Counted from the first letter of the stretch, positions 51,931 through 60,052 are shown. The stretch is 64,000 nucleotides of DNA from Achromobacter aloeverae (GCF_004121055.1 NZ_PYAL01000007.1:372001-436000); one strand, 5' to 3'. Translations and numbers: made by a program. Notes: a model not told the origin generated them from the sequence alone.

Positions 51931-53154
51931 TTACTTGATTTCCTTGCCGTTCCAGCGCGGCGCCGCGGTTGCCGCATCGGCCGGGAAGACCGTGACCAGT
52001 CCCGGGCCGCGCCATTGCACGAAGATGGGATAAGCCGAGGCGGTCAGGCCAGTCGAGCCGAAGGACGTGCAGCCGCCCGGTATGCCGGCGGAAAAGCCGT
52101 CGCATTTCTTCAGCTTGGCGATGGCGTCCCGGATCTTGTCGGGGTCCGTGGACCCTGCCTGCTGGATAGCGGCGATCATGTGCTGAAGCGCGGCGCCGTA
52201 CATGATGGCCTCGTGCGGCATGAAAGCGTGATAGCGTGCCTCGTAGCGCTTGGCGATGTCCGGCACCTTGTCGTAATTGGCAGGCGCGATGGAGTACACG
52301 TCTTCGGCGAACTCGCCCAGGCCCTGCTTGAACTCGGGAATGATGTAGCCCGCGGCCCCGCCCACTACGGGCAAGGTGATGCGCTGCTGGCGCATGGTGC
52401 GGATGATCAGCAGGCCATCGTTGAAGTAGGACACGGGAAAAACAACCTGGGCGTCGGAGCGGCGCAGCTTGTTGATAAGCGGCGCCACGTCGGTAATACC
52501 CAGGGGATAGCCGTCATCGATAACGACGTCCACGCCCGCGGCCTTGGCAGCCTTGCGTATGCCTTCGGCCTGGGCGGTACCATACGCCGTATCCTCGTAA
52601 AAGATGGCGATCCTGGACAATTTCTCGCCGGCCTTGGCGGCGATGTCGGCGGCGTACTGAAACTGTTTTTCGCCGAAGGTGCTGGCCCTGGGTGCCACCT
52701 GGAAGATATAGCGGTAGCCGCGCCCCGTGATCTGGTCGGCGAAGGAGTGCGTGATCATGGGAACGCCCGCGCGCTCGGTCACTTCGGAAGCCGCCAGCGT
52801 TACCGAACTGACGAAAGAGCCGATCACGCCCACCACCTGGTTTTGGGTGATCAGGCGCTGCACGGCAGCGCCCGCCGCATTCGGCGCGGGCACGTCGGCC
52901 GATACCAGGTTCACCTCCAGGCCTTTCAGCAGGCCGGCCGCCTTCATGTCATCCAGCGCCAGTTCAATGCCTTGGCGGGAATTGATGCCGAATTGCGCGT
53001 TGGGTCCGCTGAACGGAAAGACCAGGCCGATGTTGACCTTCTCCGCCGCGCCGGCCACGGGTGCGAACACGGCGGATGACAGCAACAGGAATGGCGTGAG
53101 CAAAGTGGCGATGCGGGGCAGGCGTGGGATGGAAGGCAAGCGGAGGTAGAACAT
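51931..53154 (-). CDS. Branched-chain-type ABC transporter substrate-binding protein (LivK-like)
   Basis: This 407-residue periplasmic protein has a signal sequence (MFYLRLPSIPRLPRIATLLTPFLLLSSAVFAPVAGA) and the type-I binding fold starting VNIGLVFPFSGPNAQFGINSRQGIELALDDMK. Two Cys near residues 366 and 377 (KKCDGFSAGIPGGCTSFG) may form a disulfide. The start at 53154 has AAGGAG upstream. It is the first gene of the transporter-nitrilase-aldoxime dehydratase operon, so its ligand is probably an aldoxime, nitrile or derived acid (inference). Confidence 0.9.
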   Translation of the reverse strand: MFYLRLPSIPRLPRIATLLTPFLLLSSAVFAPVAGAAEKVNIGLVFPFSGPNAQFGINSRQGIELALDDMKAAGLLKGLEVNLVSADVPAPNAAGAAVQRLITQNQVVGVIGSFVSSVTLAASEVTERAGVPMITHSFADQITGRGYRYIFQVAPRASTFGEKQFQYAADIAAKAGEKLSRIAIFYEDTAYGTAQAEGIRKAAKAAGVDVVIDDGYPLGITDVAPLINKLRRSDAQVVFPVSYFNDGLLIIRTMRQQRITLPVVGGAAGYIIPEFKQGLGEFAEDVYSIAPANYDKVPDIAKRYEARYHAFMPHEAIMYGAALQHMIAAIQQAGSTDPDKIRDAIAKLKKCDGFSAGIPGGCTSFGSTGLTASAYPIFVQWRGPGLVTVFPADAATAAPRWNGKEIK

Positions 53155-53204
53155 GATTTCTCCTTGGACTGGAATTTTTTTGCGATGCGTCAATGCGACG
53201 GCAA

Positions 53205-53246
53205 AGTCTAGGATTTCTGTTTTCCGAGTGTCAATTGAATTTGACA
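53205..53246 (-). promoter_or_regulatory. Promoter and dyad in front of the Liv-nitrilase-Oxd operon
   Basis: TGTCAA-TTGAAT-TTGACA (53229-53246) is a perfect inverted repeat whose arms each read as a TTGACA -35 box. For the minus strand, TTGACA (53234 to 53229), an 18-bp spacer and TAGACT (53210 to 53205) form a plausible sigma70 promoter about 50 bp before livK. The outward-facing arm has no good -10 for the regulator gene. Confidence 0.5.
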
Positions 53247-53316
53247 AAAATGCCAACAACCTAGCGTATTCCCCTATTAAATAGGCTGTTTAAAGGGGCA
53301 ATAATTCCATATATTG

Positions 53317-53336
53317 TTGTCGAACTTTATCGACAA
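53317..53336. promoter_or_regulatory. Dyad near the TrmB-type regulator gene
   Basis: TTGTCG (53317-53322), an 8-bp AT-rich centre and CGACAA (53331-53336) form a perfect inverted repeat 55 bp before the regulator start. The 236-bp gap is much AT-richer than its surroundings. It is a candidate operator for the regulator at 53391-54173. Confidence 0.4.
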
Positions 53337-53390
53337 AACATTTTTCGGGCATCAGGGGCGCAGAAATCCGATGAACAGGAGCAGACGACA

Positions 53391-54173
53391 ATGACGGAGA
53401 AAATGACGGACCCGATGCGGGAAAAACTGGCCCTGTTCGGCTTGAACGACAAGGAACAGAACTTCTACCTGGCCGCCCTGCAGTTGGGCGCCGCCTCGGT
53501 CACCGAGGTGGCAGCGCGCGCCGGCGTCTCGCGCACCAACGGCTACGACCTGGTGGAACGGCTGGAAAGGCGCGGGTTGCTTGCCCAGGTGGGCGAGGCG
53601 GCGGGCGTGCGCAAGGTGGTGCCGGAAGACCCGAGCGTACTGATCAGGGACTGGGAGCGGTCCCGTCTGGTGCTGGACGAGCTGGTGCCCGAACTGCGGT
53701 CCATCTACAACGACAGCCGGACATCCAAGCCGCGCACGCGCTTGTACGAGGGCCGCGAGGGAATCAACCGCGCCTTGTGGGAAACGCTCGATTGCCACTC
53801 CAAAGTTCTGCTGGGGGTGCTGTCCATGCATGAACTGCTGGAAACGCCGGGGCAGCAGTGGATGGCCGGATTCATCGCGGAACGCGTTCGACGGGGGATC
53901 GAGCTGCGTGTCGTGCGTTCGCGCTCGCGTGAAACCGAAGCGATCTGGCCATCCGCTCACGAGGAAATGCGGGAATTGCGCTATGCGCCCGAGGACCTCG
54001 ACCTCGGCATGACGATGTACATCAACGACGACACCGTCACCTATGTGTCATCCAAGGAAGAGAACTACGCAATGGTCATCGAAAGCCGCGAACTGGCGCG
54101 CTTGAACCGGGCATTCTTCCAATCGCTGTGGCTTGCGTCCTCGCCCCCCGAGCGCATGGCGGGCCCGCGATAG
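53391..54173 (+). CDS. TrmB-like helix-turn-helix transcriptional regulator
   Basis: This 260-residue protein has an N-terminal TrmB-type winged HTH (LALFGLNDKEQNFYLAALQLGAASVTEVAARAGVSRTNGYDLVERLERRGLL, residues ~12-62). It continues with a linker and a C-terminal PLD-like effector domain (TRLYEGREGINRALWETLDCHSKVLLGVLSMHELLE ... ERVRRGIELRVVRSRSRE). TrmB regulators are best known from archaea as sugar sensors; bacterial members are less studied. Divergent orientation to the Liv-nitrilase-Oxd operon makes it the probable regulator. Start could also be 53403 or 53415. Confidence 0.82.
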   Translation: MTEKMTDPMREKLALFGLNDKEQNFYLAALQLGAASVTEVAARAGVSRTNGYDLVERLERRGLLAQVGEAAGVRKVVPEDPSVLIRDWERSRLVLDELVPELRSIYNDSRTSKPRTRLYEGREGINRALWETLDCHSKVLLGVLSMHELLETPGQQWMAGFIAERVRRGIELRVVRSRSRETEAIWPSAHEEMRELRYAPEDLDLGMTMYINDDTVTYVSSKEENYAMVIESRELARLNRAFFQSLWLASSPPERMAGPR

Positions 54174-54216
54174 CCGCCGGATTGTCTTCACGATCCACGA
54201 GCACCGCGCCAGGCGG

Positions 54217-55770
54217 TCAGTGGCCGATGCCTTGCGCCCCGGCGGCAGCGCCCTTCACCGGGCGGGTAATCCAGATCAAGGGCGCGATGACGACGAACAA
54301 TACGGCGGAAATCCAGAATATGTCGTTGAGTCCCAGCATCGCGGCCTGCGCGCCCAGGCTTTGCTCCAGCGCGGCGTACGCGCCCCGGACATCGGTATGC
54401 AAGGCCGCTTGCAGGCGCGCCAGCGCATCGCCGAAATTCGGGTTGTTCAAGCCGGTCTGCTCCGCGAGCTGCGCATGATGCAGGATGGTTCGATTGTTCC
54501 ACGACGTGTTCACGATGGAAGTCGCCGCGGCGCCGGCGAAAACGCGGGTGAAATTCGACAGGCCCGCAGCGGCGGGAATCTTTTCCGGCGGCTGGCCCGA
54601 CAGGATGATGGCGGTCAGGGGGGTAAAGAACAGCGCCATCGGTATGCCTTGCAGTAGCGTGGGCAGCACCAGCGTCCAGGTATCCACGCCGGTCGTATAG
54701 CGGGAACGCAGGAAGAACACGGCCGCGAAACCGAGGAATGCCAGCGTCGCCAGGCCGCGCGGGTCGGTCCTGGGCATGACCTTGCCCAGCACCGGCGCCA
54801 GCAGCACCGCGAAAATGCCCAGCGGGGCGGTCACGAGGCCGGCATCGACGGACCGGTAGCCGAGATACTCCTGCATCCATTGCGGCAGGATGACGAGATT
54901 CGCGAAGAACAAGGCATACGCGAGCGATATGGCGACGGTGCCGCCGAAGAAGTTTCTGCCCGCGAACAACCTAAGGTCGACGACGGGCTGTTTTTCCGTG
55001 AGTTCCCAGATCAGGAAGAAGACGAAACTCACGAGCGAGATCGCGGCCAGCGTCCAGATGACCGAGGAATTGAACCAATCGAGGTCCTTGCCCTTGTCCA
55101 GCATGATCTGCAGCGCCCCGACCCACACGATGAGCAGGACCAGGCCCAGCTTGTCGATGGGGATCTTGCGTGTCGGCGTTTCCCGGTCGCGGTAGATCAC
55201 CCAGGTGACCGCGGCGGCAAAGAGGCCGACGGGAATATTGATGTAGAAGATCCAGGACCAGCTATAGCTGTCGGTGATCCACCCGCCGAGCGCGGGGCCC
55301 GCGATAGGCCCGACGGTCGCCGTCATCGCCCATAACGCCAACGCGGTCGACGACTTTTCGCGCGGGTAGGAGCCCAGCAACAACGCTTGCGAGAGGGGAA
55401 TCAGCGGTCCTGCCACCGCGCCTTGCAAGATCCGCGCGGCCAGCAGCGTGAGCATATTGGGCGCCATGCCGCATGCCCAGGACGACAGCACGAACAGCAG
55501 GATCGCCCCGACGAAAAGCTTGACCGTGCCTATCCGTTGCGTGAGCCAACCGGTAAGGGGAATCGAAATCGCATTGGCCGCGGCAAACAGGGTAATCACC
55601 CATGTGCCTTCGTCCACGGAGACGCCCAGGTTCCCGGAAATTGTTGGAATGGCCACGTTAGCGATCGACGAGTCGAGCACGTTCATGAAGGTGGCAAGTG
55701 CGACGGCGAGCGTGGCGAGCGCCAGTTTCGCGCCGTGCAGGGGCGCGGGCGGCAAGGTGGGTTGATTCAT
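54217..55770 (-). CDS. DHA2-family MFS multidrug efflux transporter (EmrB-like)
   Basis: This 517-residue inner-membrane protein has 14 predicted hydrophobic segments and the DHA2 hallmarks: LATFMNVLDSSIANVAIPTISGNLGVSVDEGTWVITLF at the N-terminus (motif D1), GTVKLFVGAILLFVLSSWACG and ARILQGAVAGPLIPLSQALLL. It exports toxic organic acids, dyes or drugs using the proton gradient. EmrB usually works with the adaptor EmrA, which is not encoded nearby. Three MarR-like boxes lie upstream. Confidence 0.92.
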   Translation of the reverse strand: MNQPTLPPAPLHGAKLALATLAVALATFMNVLDSSIANVAIPTISGNLGVSVDEGTWVITLFAAANAISIPLTGWLTQRIGTVKLFVGAILLFVLSSWACGMAPNMLTLLAARILQGAVAGPLIPLSQALLLGSYPREKSSTALALWAMTATVGPIAGPALGGWITDSYSWSWIFYINIPVGLFAAAVTWVIYRDRETPTRKIPIDKLGLVLLIVWVGALQIMLDKGKDLDWFNSSVIWTLAAISLVSFVFFLIWELTEKQPVVDLRLFAGRNFFGGTVAISLAYALFFANLVILPQWMQEYLGYRSVDAGLVTAPLGIFAVLLAPVLGKVMPRTDPRGLATLAFLGFAAVFFLRSRYTTGVDTWTLVLPTLLQGIPMALFFTPLTAIILSGQPPEKIPAAAGLSNFTRVFAGAAATSIVNTSWNNRTILHHAQLAEQTGLNNPNFGDALARLQAALHTDVRGAYAALEQSLGAQAAMLGLNDIFWISAVLFVVIAPLIWITRPVKGAAAGAQGIGH

Positions 55771-55817
55771 GAGGATGGGGCCATCACCGCTGGGATAGGA
55801 TCGAGCGACAGGATTTA

Positions 55818-55844
55818 TTGCCCAATCATTATTTGCCTAGTCAA
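55818..55844. promoter_or_regulatory. MarR-like operator pair upstream of the efflux gene
   Basis: TTGCCCAATCA (55818-55828) and TTGCCTAGTCA (55833-55843) are direct repeats differing at two positions, 15 bp apart. The second extends to TTGCCTAGTCAA, nearly palindromic around CTAG like many MarR-family sites. They lie 48-75 bp before the efflux gene start. Confidence 0.55.
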
Positions 55845-55965
55845 TAAAATAGCTAAAAAATCGGTCACCTTGTGCGATGACCAAGTCTGGGACCTTGCGT
55901 CCGGGCAGCGCCCTTCAGCGGCGGGAAGCGGAGTATTTTCCGGCCCGAAACCGTCCACACAATAG

Positions 55966-55977
55966 CTGACTAGGCAA
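55966..55977. promoter_or_regulatory. Third MarR-like box, inverted
   Basis: TGACTAGGCAA at 55967-55977 is the exact reverse complement of TTGCCTAGTCA at 55833-55843, 123 bp away, close to the 3' end of the enolase-family gene. It could allow looping or mark a second promoter. Confidence 0.5.
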
Positions 55978-56000
55978 CCAATGTCAACGACCGTTCCGGC

Positions 56001-57146
56001 TCAGAAGGCCACGCGGTAAGCCTCCAGCGCGGGCAGCTCGACGTCGACGCCGATGCCCGCCGCGTCGGGCAGCCTTATCCAGCCCTCCTCGTCAGCCACG
56101 GCCGGCAGGGTCCACAGGCTTTCCCGCAGGGGATTAGGATTGGCGTCGACCTCCACCATGCCGGCAGGCCCCATGGCAGCCCGCAGGTGCATGGACGCGG
56201 CCAGGCCGATGCCGCCGCCCAGCCAGTGCGGGCAGAAGGTCAGGCCGGCGAGTTGCGCATAGCGGGCCACGGCCATGCAGCCGCTGATGCCTCCCCACTT
56301 GCCCACGTCCGGCTGGACGAAGCGCAAGTGCCCGTTGTCGATGGCGGCCTCGAAATCCGCCTGTCCGCGGATGTTCTCGCCAGCGGCCAGCGCCAGCGGC
56401 GTCCCGCGCCCGAGGGCCTGCCAGTCCGCCAGCGATTCGTCGGCGGCCACCGGCTCTTCGACCCAGTAGGGGCGAAAGGACTCCAACGCCCTCAAGCGTT
56501 CAGCCGCGACGCCGGGCTCCCATGCCTGATTGGCGTCGACCATGATGCGCGCTTCGGGGCCCAGGGCATCGCGGATATCGCGGAAATTCGCCAGGTCGCG
56601 GGCCGGGTCGAAGCCGACCTTGAACTTGAACGCGGTATAGCCTTCGGCCTGCTTCGCCAGCGCGGTCTGCGCGACGTCGTCCGGTCCGATGCCGCTGGCA
56701 TACAGCCGGATGCGGCCGTCCGCCGTCATGCCGGTGGGGCCGGCCGCCGCCGCCAGGACGCGCCACAAGGGTAGTCCGGCCCGCCGTGCCCGCATGTCCC
56801 AGAGCGCCTGGTCGATGGCCGCGACGACTTGCGCCATCGGTCCGGGTTCGCCGCACTGTATCGCCATCCGGCGCACGCGCGCGGTCAACAGGCGCCACGT
56901 CGACGCCGGGTCGTCGCTGGGGGCGCCGACCGCCATCGGCGCGACGACGTCGCGCGCCAGGCGGCCACGGTGTTCGGCTCCAACTGGCGGGAAATTGCAG
57001 AAGACTTCCCCCCAGCCCCAGGCCCCGTCGCTGGCCCATACCCGCAGGAAGACGGCGGGCCGGTTGCCGAAATGGCCGACGGCCGCCTGTACGGGCTTCG
57101 CGATGGGTGCGCGAAATACGTGGCATTCAATACGTTCTATCGTCAT
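56001..57146 (-). CDS. Mandelate racemase/muconate lactonizing enzyme-family protein (enolase superfamily)
   Basis: This 381-residue enzyme has the KxK pair in FKFKVGFD (Lys174, Lys176), metal ligands in VDANQAW (Asp204), WVEEPV (Glu230) and AGENI (Glu257), and the HWLGGGIGLAASMH segment near the end. It should abstract a proton alpha to a carboxylate (racemase, dehydratase or cycloisomerase). The start ATG at 57146 matches the family N-terminus (MTIERIECHVFR), but no Shine-Dalgarno is visible because a 13-bp tandem repeat abuts it. It follows a Bug gene on the same strand by 118 bp. Confidence 0.9.
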   Translation of the reverse strand: MTIERIECHVFRAPIAKPVQAAVGHFGNRPAVFLRVWASDGAWGWGEVFCNFPPVGAEHRGRLARDVVAPMAVGAPSDDPASTWRLLTARVRRMAIQCGEPGPMAQVVAAIDQALWDMRARRAGLPLWRVLAAAAGPTGMTADGRIRLYASGIGPDDVAQTALAKQAEGYTAFKFKVGFDPARDLANFRDIRDALGPEARIMVDANQAWEPGVAAERLRALESFRPYWVEEPVAADESLADWQALGRGTPLALAAGENIRGQADFEAAIDNGHLRFVQPDVGKWGGISGCMAVARYAQLAGLTFCPHWLGGGIGLAASMHLRAAMGPAGMVEVDANPNPLRESLWTLPAVADEEGWIRLPDAAGIGVDVELPALEAYRVAF

Positions 57147-57148
57147 AT

Positions 57149-57239
57149 GCTGTTGTCGGCCGCTGTCGTCGGTCGCTGTTGTCGGTCGCTGTTGTCGGTC
57201 GCTGTTGTCGGTCGCTGTAGCCGGTCGCTGTTCTCCGGC
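57149..57239. repeat. 13-bp tandem repeat, seven copies, abutting a start codon
   Basis: Units of GCTGTTGTCGGTC (plus strand) run from 57149 to 57239: one GCTGTTGTCGGCC, one GCTGTCGTCGGTC, three perfect, then GCTGTAGCCGGTC and a 57227-57239 copy with changes. On the coding (minus) strand they read GACCGACAACAGC. The tract ends 2 bp before the ATG of the enolase-family gene and fills nearly all of the gap after the Bug stop codon. Confidence 0.85.
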
Positions 57240-57264
57240 CGCCCGGCCTGTCCCCGCCGCGCGC

Positions 57265-58275
57265 TTAATCCGCCTTGATGCCGAGATCGTTGGCCACCTT
57301 GCCCCACTTCTGCAACTCGGCGCCGATATAGCTGCGAAAGTCTTCGGCCGACCCGGCGTCCGGCGTCAGGCCGGCCTCCACCAGCTTGGCATGGATGTCC
57401 TTGTCGGCCTGCACCTTATTAATGGCGCGGTTCAGCCTCTCGACGATGTCGGCCGGTAACCCGGCCGGCCCGGCCAGCCCTTGCCAGGCAATGACCTCGA
57501 AACCGGGCAGGTTGGTGGCCTCCGCGATGGTGGGAATATCGGGATAGTCGGCCGCGCGTTTCAGGCCGCCGACGCCCAGCACGGTCAGCTTGCCCGCCTT
57601 GACCTGCGCCATCATCGTGCCCTGGTCACCGAAGATCATGTCCACATGGCCAGCCACCAGGTCGCCGATGGCGGCGCCGGTGCCCTTGTAGGGCACGTGC
57701 AGCATCTTGGTCTGGGTGCGCGCCTCGAACAGCGCGGCCGCCATCTGCTGCATGCTGCCGGTCCCGGAAGAGGCGTAGCTCAAGGTCCCCGGATGCGCCC
57801 TGGCGTAGGTAATCAGTTCGGCCGCCGTGTGCACGGGCACCTTGCCGGGATTGACCACCAGCACGTAGTTCACGTTCACCGTCTTGCTGATCGGCGTCAG
57901 TTGCTTGAGCGGATCGAAAGGATTGTTCTTGTAGATGACGGGATTGATCCCCAGCGTCGCGATATTTCCCAGCACCAGCGTGTAGCCGTCGGCGGGCGCG
58001 CGCGCCACCAGTTCGGTACCGATGATGCCGCTGGCGCCGGGGCGGTTATCGACGACGACGCCCTGGCCCAGTTCCTTGCTCAGCGCTGGCGCGACGATAC
58101 GCGCGTACACGTCCACCGCGCCGCCGGGCGAGAACGGCACGATCAGGCGGATGACCTGAGAGGGATAAGGTTGCGCGGCGGCCGCGGCCAGGGGCGCGCC
58201 CACGGACGCGGCCATGGCCAGCACGGCCGCGCCGTGCAGGAGCTTGCGTCGAATGCGTTGCAGGGAAGAATACAT
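57265..58275 (-). CDS. Bug/TctC-family substrate-binding protein
   Basis: This 336-residue periplasmic protein starts MYSSLQRIRRKLLHGAAVLAMAASVGAPLAAAAA and has SQVIRLIVPFSPGGAVDVYARIVAPAL, NRPGASGIIGTELVARAPADGYTLVL and HVPYKGTGAAIGDLVAGHVDM, all family hallmarks. The start at 58275 has GGAGA upstream. It lies between a RibD-like gene and the enolase-family gene on the same strand, probably capturing that enzyme's substrate. Confidence 0.9.
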   Translation of the reverse strand: MYSSLQRIRRKLLHGAAVLAMAASVGAPLAAAAAQPYPSQVIRLIVPFSPGGAVDVYARIVAPALSKELGQGVVVDNRPGASGIIGTELVARAPADGYTLVLGNIATLGINPVIYKNNPFDPLKQLTPISKTVNVNYVLVVNPGKVPVHTAAELITYARAHPGTLSYASSGTGSMQQMAAALFEARTQTKMLHVPYKGTGAAIGDLVAGHVDMIFGDQGTMMAQVKAGKLTVLGVGGLKRAADYPDIPTIAEATNLPGFEVIAWQGLAGPAGLPADIVERLNRAINKVQADKDIHAKLVEAGLTPDAGSAEDFRSYIGAELQKWGKVANDLGIKAD

Positions 58276-58312
58276 GGATGTCTCCAGCGTATTTGAATTG
58301 TCGAGAGCCCTT

Positions 58313-58975
58313 TCAGGCCGTCGGGCTCGCCTGGCGCCGCAGGACGACATGGGTGGCCTGCTCCGACGCCACGCGTTCGACGCACGCATACCCCAGCGCG
58401 CGCAAGTCCAGCCCTTCGAACAGCGCTTCCCCCCGGCCAAGCAGGACGGGCGAGATGGCAAGGTGCAGCTCATCGATGAGGCCCTCGCGCAGATACTGCC
58501 TGATGGTTTGCGGCCCGCCGCCGATACGCACGTCCCTGTCGCCGGCCGCCTCGCGAGCCCGGGCAAGCGCTTCGCGTATACCGCCGGTGACGAAGTGGAA
58601 TGTCGTGCCACCCGCCATTTCGAGCGGCGCGCGGGCATGATGGGTCAGGACGAAGACCGGCACGTGGTACGGGGGACTGTCTCCCCACCAGCCCTTCCAG
58701 TTCGCATCGGGCCATGGCCCGCGGACGGGACCGAACATATTTCTCCCGAGTATCCACGCCCCCACGTTGCGGAAGCCACGGGCGGCGAAGTCGTCGTCGA
58801 TCCCGGTGGTGCCGCCGCTCTTGCCGAACAAGGCGGACTGGAAGGTGCGTGTCGGCAACAGCCACTGGTGCAGGTCCGTTCCCCCTACGCCCAGCGGGTT
58901 GTCGATGTCTTGATCCGGACCGGCCCCATAGCCGTCCAGCGAGATGGTGAAACCCTCAACGCGAACTCGTGCCAT
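58313..58975 (-). CDS. Dihydrofolate reductase/RibD-C-family protein
   Basis: This 220-residue protein has the RibD C-terminal/DHFR-like fold: VEGFTISLDGYGAGP at the N-terminus, NVGAWILGRNMFGPVRGPW near residue 70, VFVLTHHARAPLEMAGGTTFHFVTGGI and DVRIGGGPQTIRQYLREGLIDELHLAISPVLLGRGEALFEGLDL. Such stand-alone proteins are probable NADPH reductases of unknown substrate, common in actinobacteria and proteobacteria. No riboflavin or folate genes are near. A 16-bp tandem repeat lies just upstream. Confidence 0.85.
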   Translation of the reverse strand: MARVRVEGFTISLDGYGAGPDQDIDNPLGVGGTDLHQWLLPTRTFQSALFGKSGGTTGIDDDFAARGFRNVGAWILGRNMFGPVRGPWPDANWKGWWGDSPPYHVPVFVLTHHARAPLEMAGGTTFHFVTGGIREALARAREAAGDRDVRIGGGPQTIRQYLREGLIDELHLAISPVLLGRGEALFEGLDLRALGYACVERVASEQATHVVLRRQASPTA

Positions 58976-59013
58976 CGCTTGTCTCCGTCGTTCTTCGTTG
59001 CTGTCCGCACTGC

Positions 59014-59061
59014 AGTTGCCTGCCCACGGAGTTGCCTACCCACGCAGTTGCCCACCTACTT
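59014..59061. repeat. 16-bp tandem repeat, three copies
   Basis: AGTTGCCTGCCCACGG, AGTTGCCTACCCACGC and AGTTGCCCACCTACTT follow one another in phase from 59014 to 59061, in the 108-bp gap between the LysR stop and the RibD-like start. Divergence grows toward the right-hand copy. Confidence 0.6.
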
Positions 59062-59083
59062 CGGCGCCAGGCGGCAGCCTATC

Positions 59084-59977
59084 TTACGCCCGCGCCGCGC
59101 CGCCCCGCATCCGTTCGATCAGGTGCTTGCGAACCACCGCCGTCACGTCGGCGCGTTCGACCCGCTCCATGATGCCGATCCGACGCACCTGCGGCCGCCC
59201 CGGCAAGGGCAGGATGCGCAAGCCCAAGTCGGTCTGCCAATCGACGTGCCGCAGCATGGGGGAGATCGCTACGCCGACATCCTGCCTGACCAGTTCGGAA
59301 ATCGCGGCGAGCGAATTGACTTCGAGGATGACGTTGGCCGCGATGTTGCTGCGCCTGAGGAACTGCTCCACCTTGGCGCCGGTCTGCGTCCTGCGGTCGA
59401 ACTGCAGAAAGGGACGCGTGCGCAGCAGTTCGAGCGGATCGGCGCCCGGCCCCGCGGCGCGCCGGCTGGCGATCAGCATCAGCGGCTCGTCATACAGCCA
59501 GCTCCAATGCACGCCCGGCGGCACCGGCGCCGGGTCCTTCACCATGATGGCCGCATCGACCTTGCCCGCGAGGACCATGTCCGGCAACTCACCCGCATGG
59601 CCCACCAGCAGCCGTATCTCCAGTGCCGGATACCGGATCTTCAGGTCGACCAGGCTATTGGCCAGTCCGCCCATGGCCGAGACTATCCCGCCTATGGTGA
59701 CCGAACCGCTGATGGTGTCCGCCTGCGATTGCCTGCCCAGCATCGACTCGTAATCCCGCAGCAACTGGCGCGCGTACGGAACCAGCGCCGCGCCATCGGC
59801 GCTCAGCCGGACATTGCGGTGCGAGCGATCGAACAGCGTGCGTCGCAACTCGTCTTCCAACGCCCGCATCTGCAATCCCACCGCAGCCGGCGTCAACGCC
59901 ACGCGTTCGGCCGCGGCCGCGAACGTTCCGTATTGCGCGACGGCGAGAAAGGTCTTGAACAGGCGAAAAGTGGACAT
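59084..59977 (-). CDS. LysR-family transcriptional regulator
   Basis: This 297-residue regulator has the HTH FRLFKTFLAVAQYGTFAAAAERVALTPAAVGLQMRALEDELRRTLFDRSHRNVRLSADG and an effector domain with SVTIGGIVSAMGGLANSLVDLKIRYPALEIRLLVGHAGELPDMVLAGKVDAAIM. It is divergent from the hydrolase-peptidase-Bug set across an AT-rich gap with two palindromes (60022-60052), so it probably controls that operon. Confidence 0.9.
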   Translation of the reverse strand: MSTFRLFKTFLAVAQYGTFAAAAERVALTPAAVGLQMRALEDELRRTLFDRSHRNVRLSADGAALVPYARQLLRDYESMLGRQSQADTISGSVTIGGIVSAMGGLANSLVDLKIRYPALEIRLLVGHAGELPDMVLAGKVDAAIMVKDPAPVPPGVHWSWLYDEPLMLIASRRAAGPGADPLELLRTRPFLQFDRRTQTGAKVEQFLRRSNIAANVILEVNSLAAISELVRQDVGVAISPMLRHVDWQTDLGLRILPLPGRPQVRRIGIMERVERADVTAVVRKHLIERMRGGAARA

Positions 59978-60021
59978 GCGAACCGCCGCGCCAAGCGCGC
60001 CCCCGATTCAAAAGCGTTTCT

Positions 60022-60052
60022 TTATATTTGATAAATATAATATAGATATTAT
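60022..60052. promoter_or_regulatory. Overlapping AT-rich palindromes, probable LysR sites
   Basis: TTATATTT-GAT-AAATATAA (60022-60040) is a perfect 19-bp palindrome containing a T-N11-A core. ATAATAT-AG-ATATTAT (60037-60052) is a second perfect palindrome overlapping it by 4 bp. Together they form a strongly AT-rich island in the 137-bp divergent gap between LysR and the hydrolase gene. Confidence 0.55.

Noticed and set aside
58214-60031. Plus-strand open frame of 605 codons over the RibD-like and LysR genes
   Set aside because: Antisense shadow: both minus-strand genes have intact family motifs and ordinary lengths.
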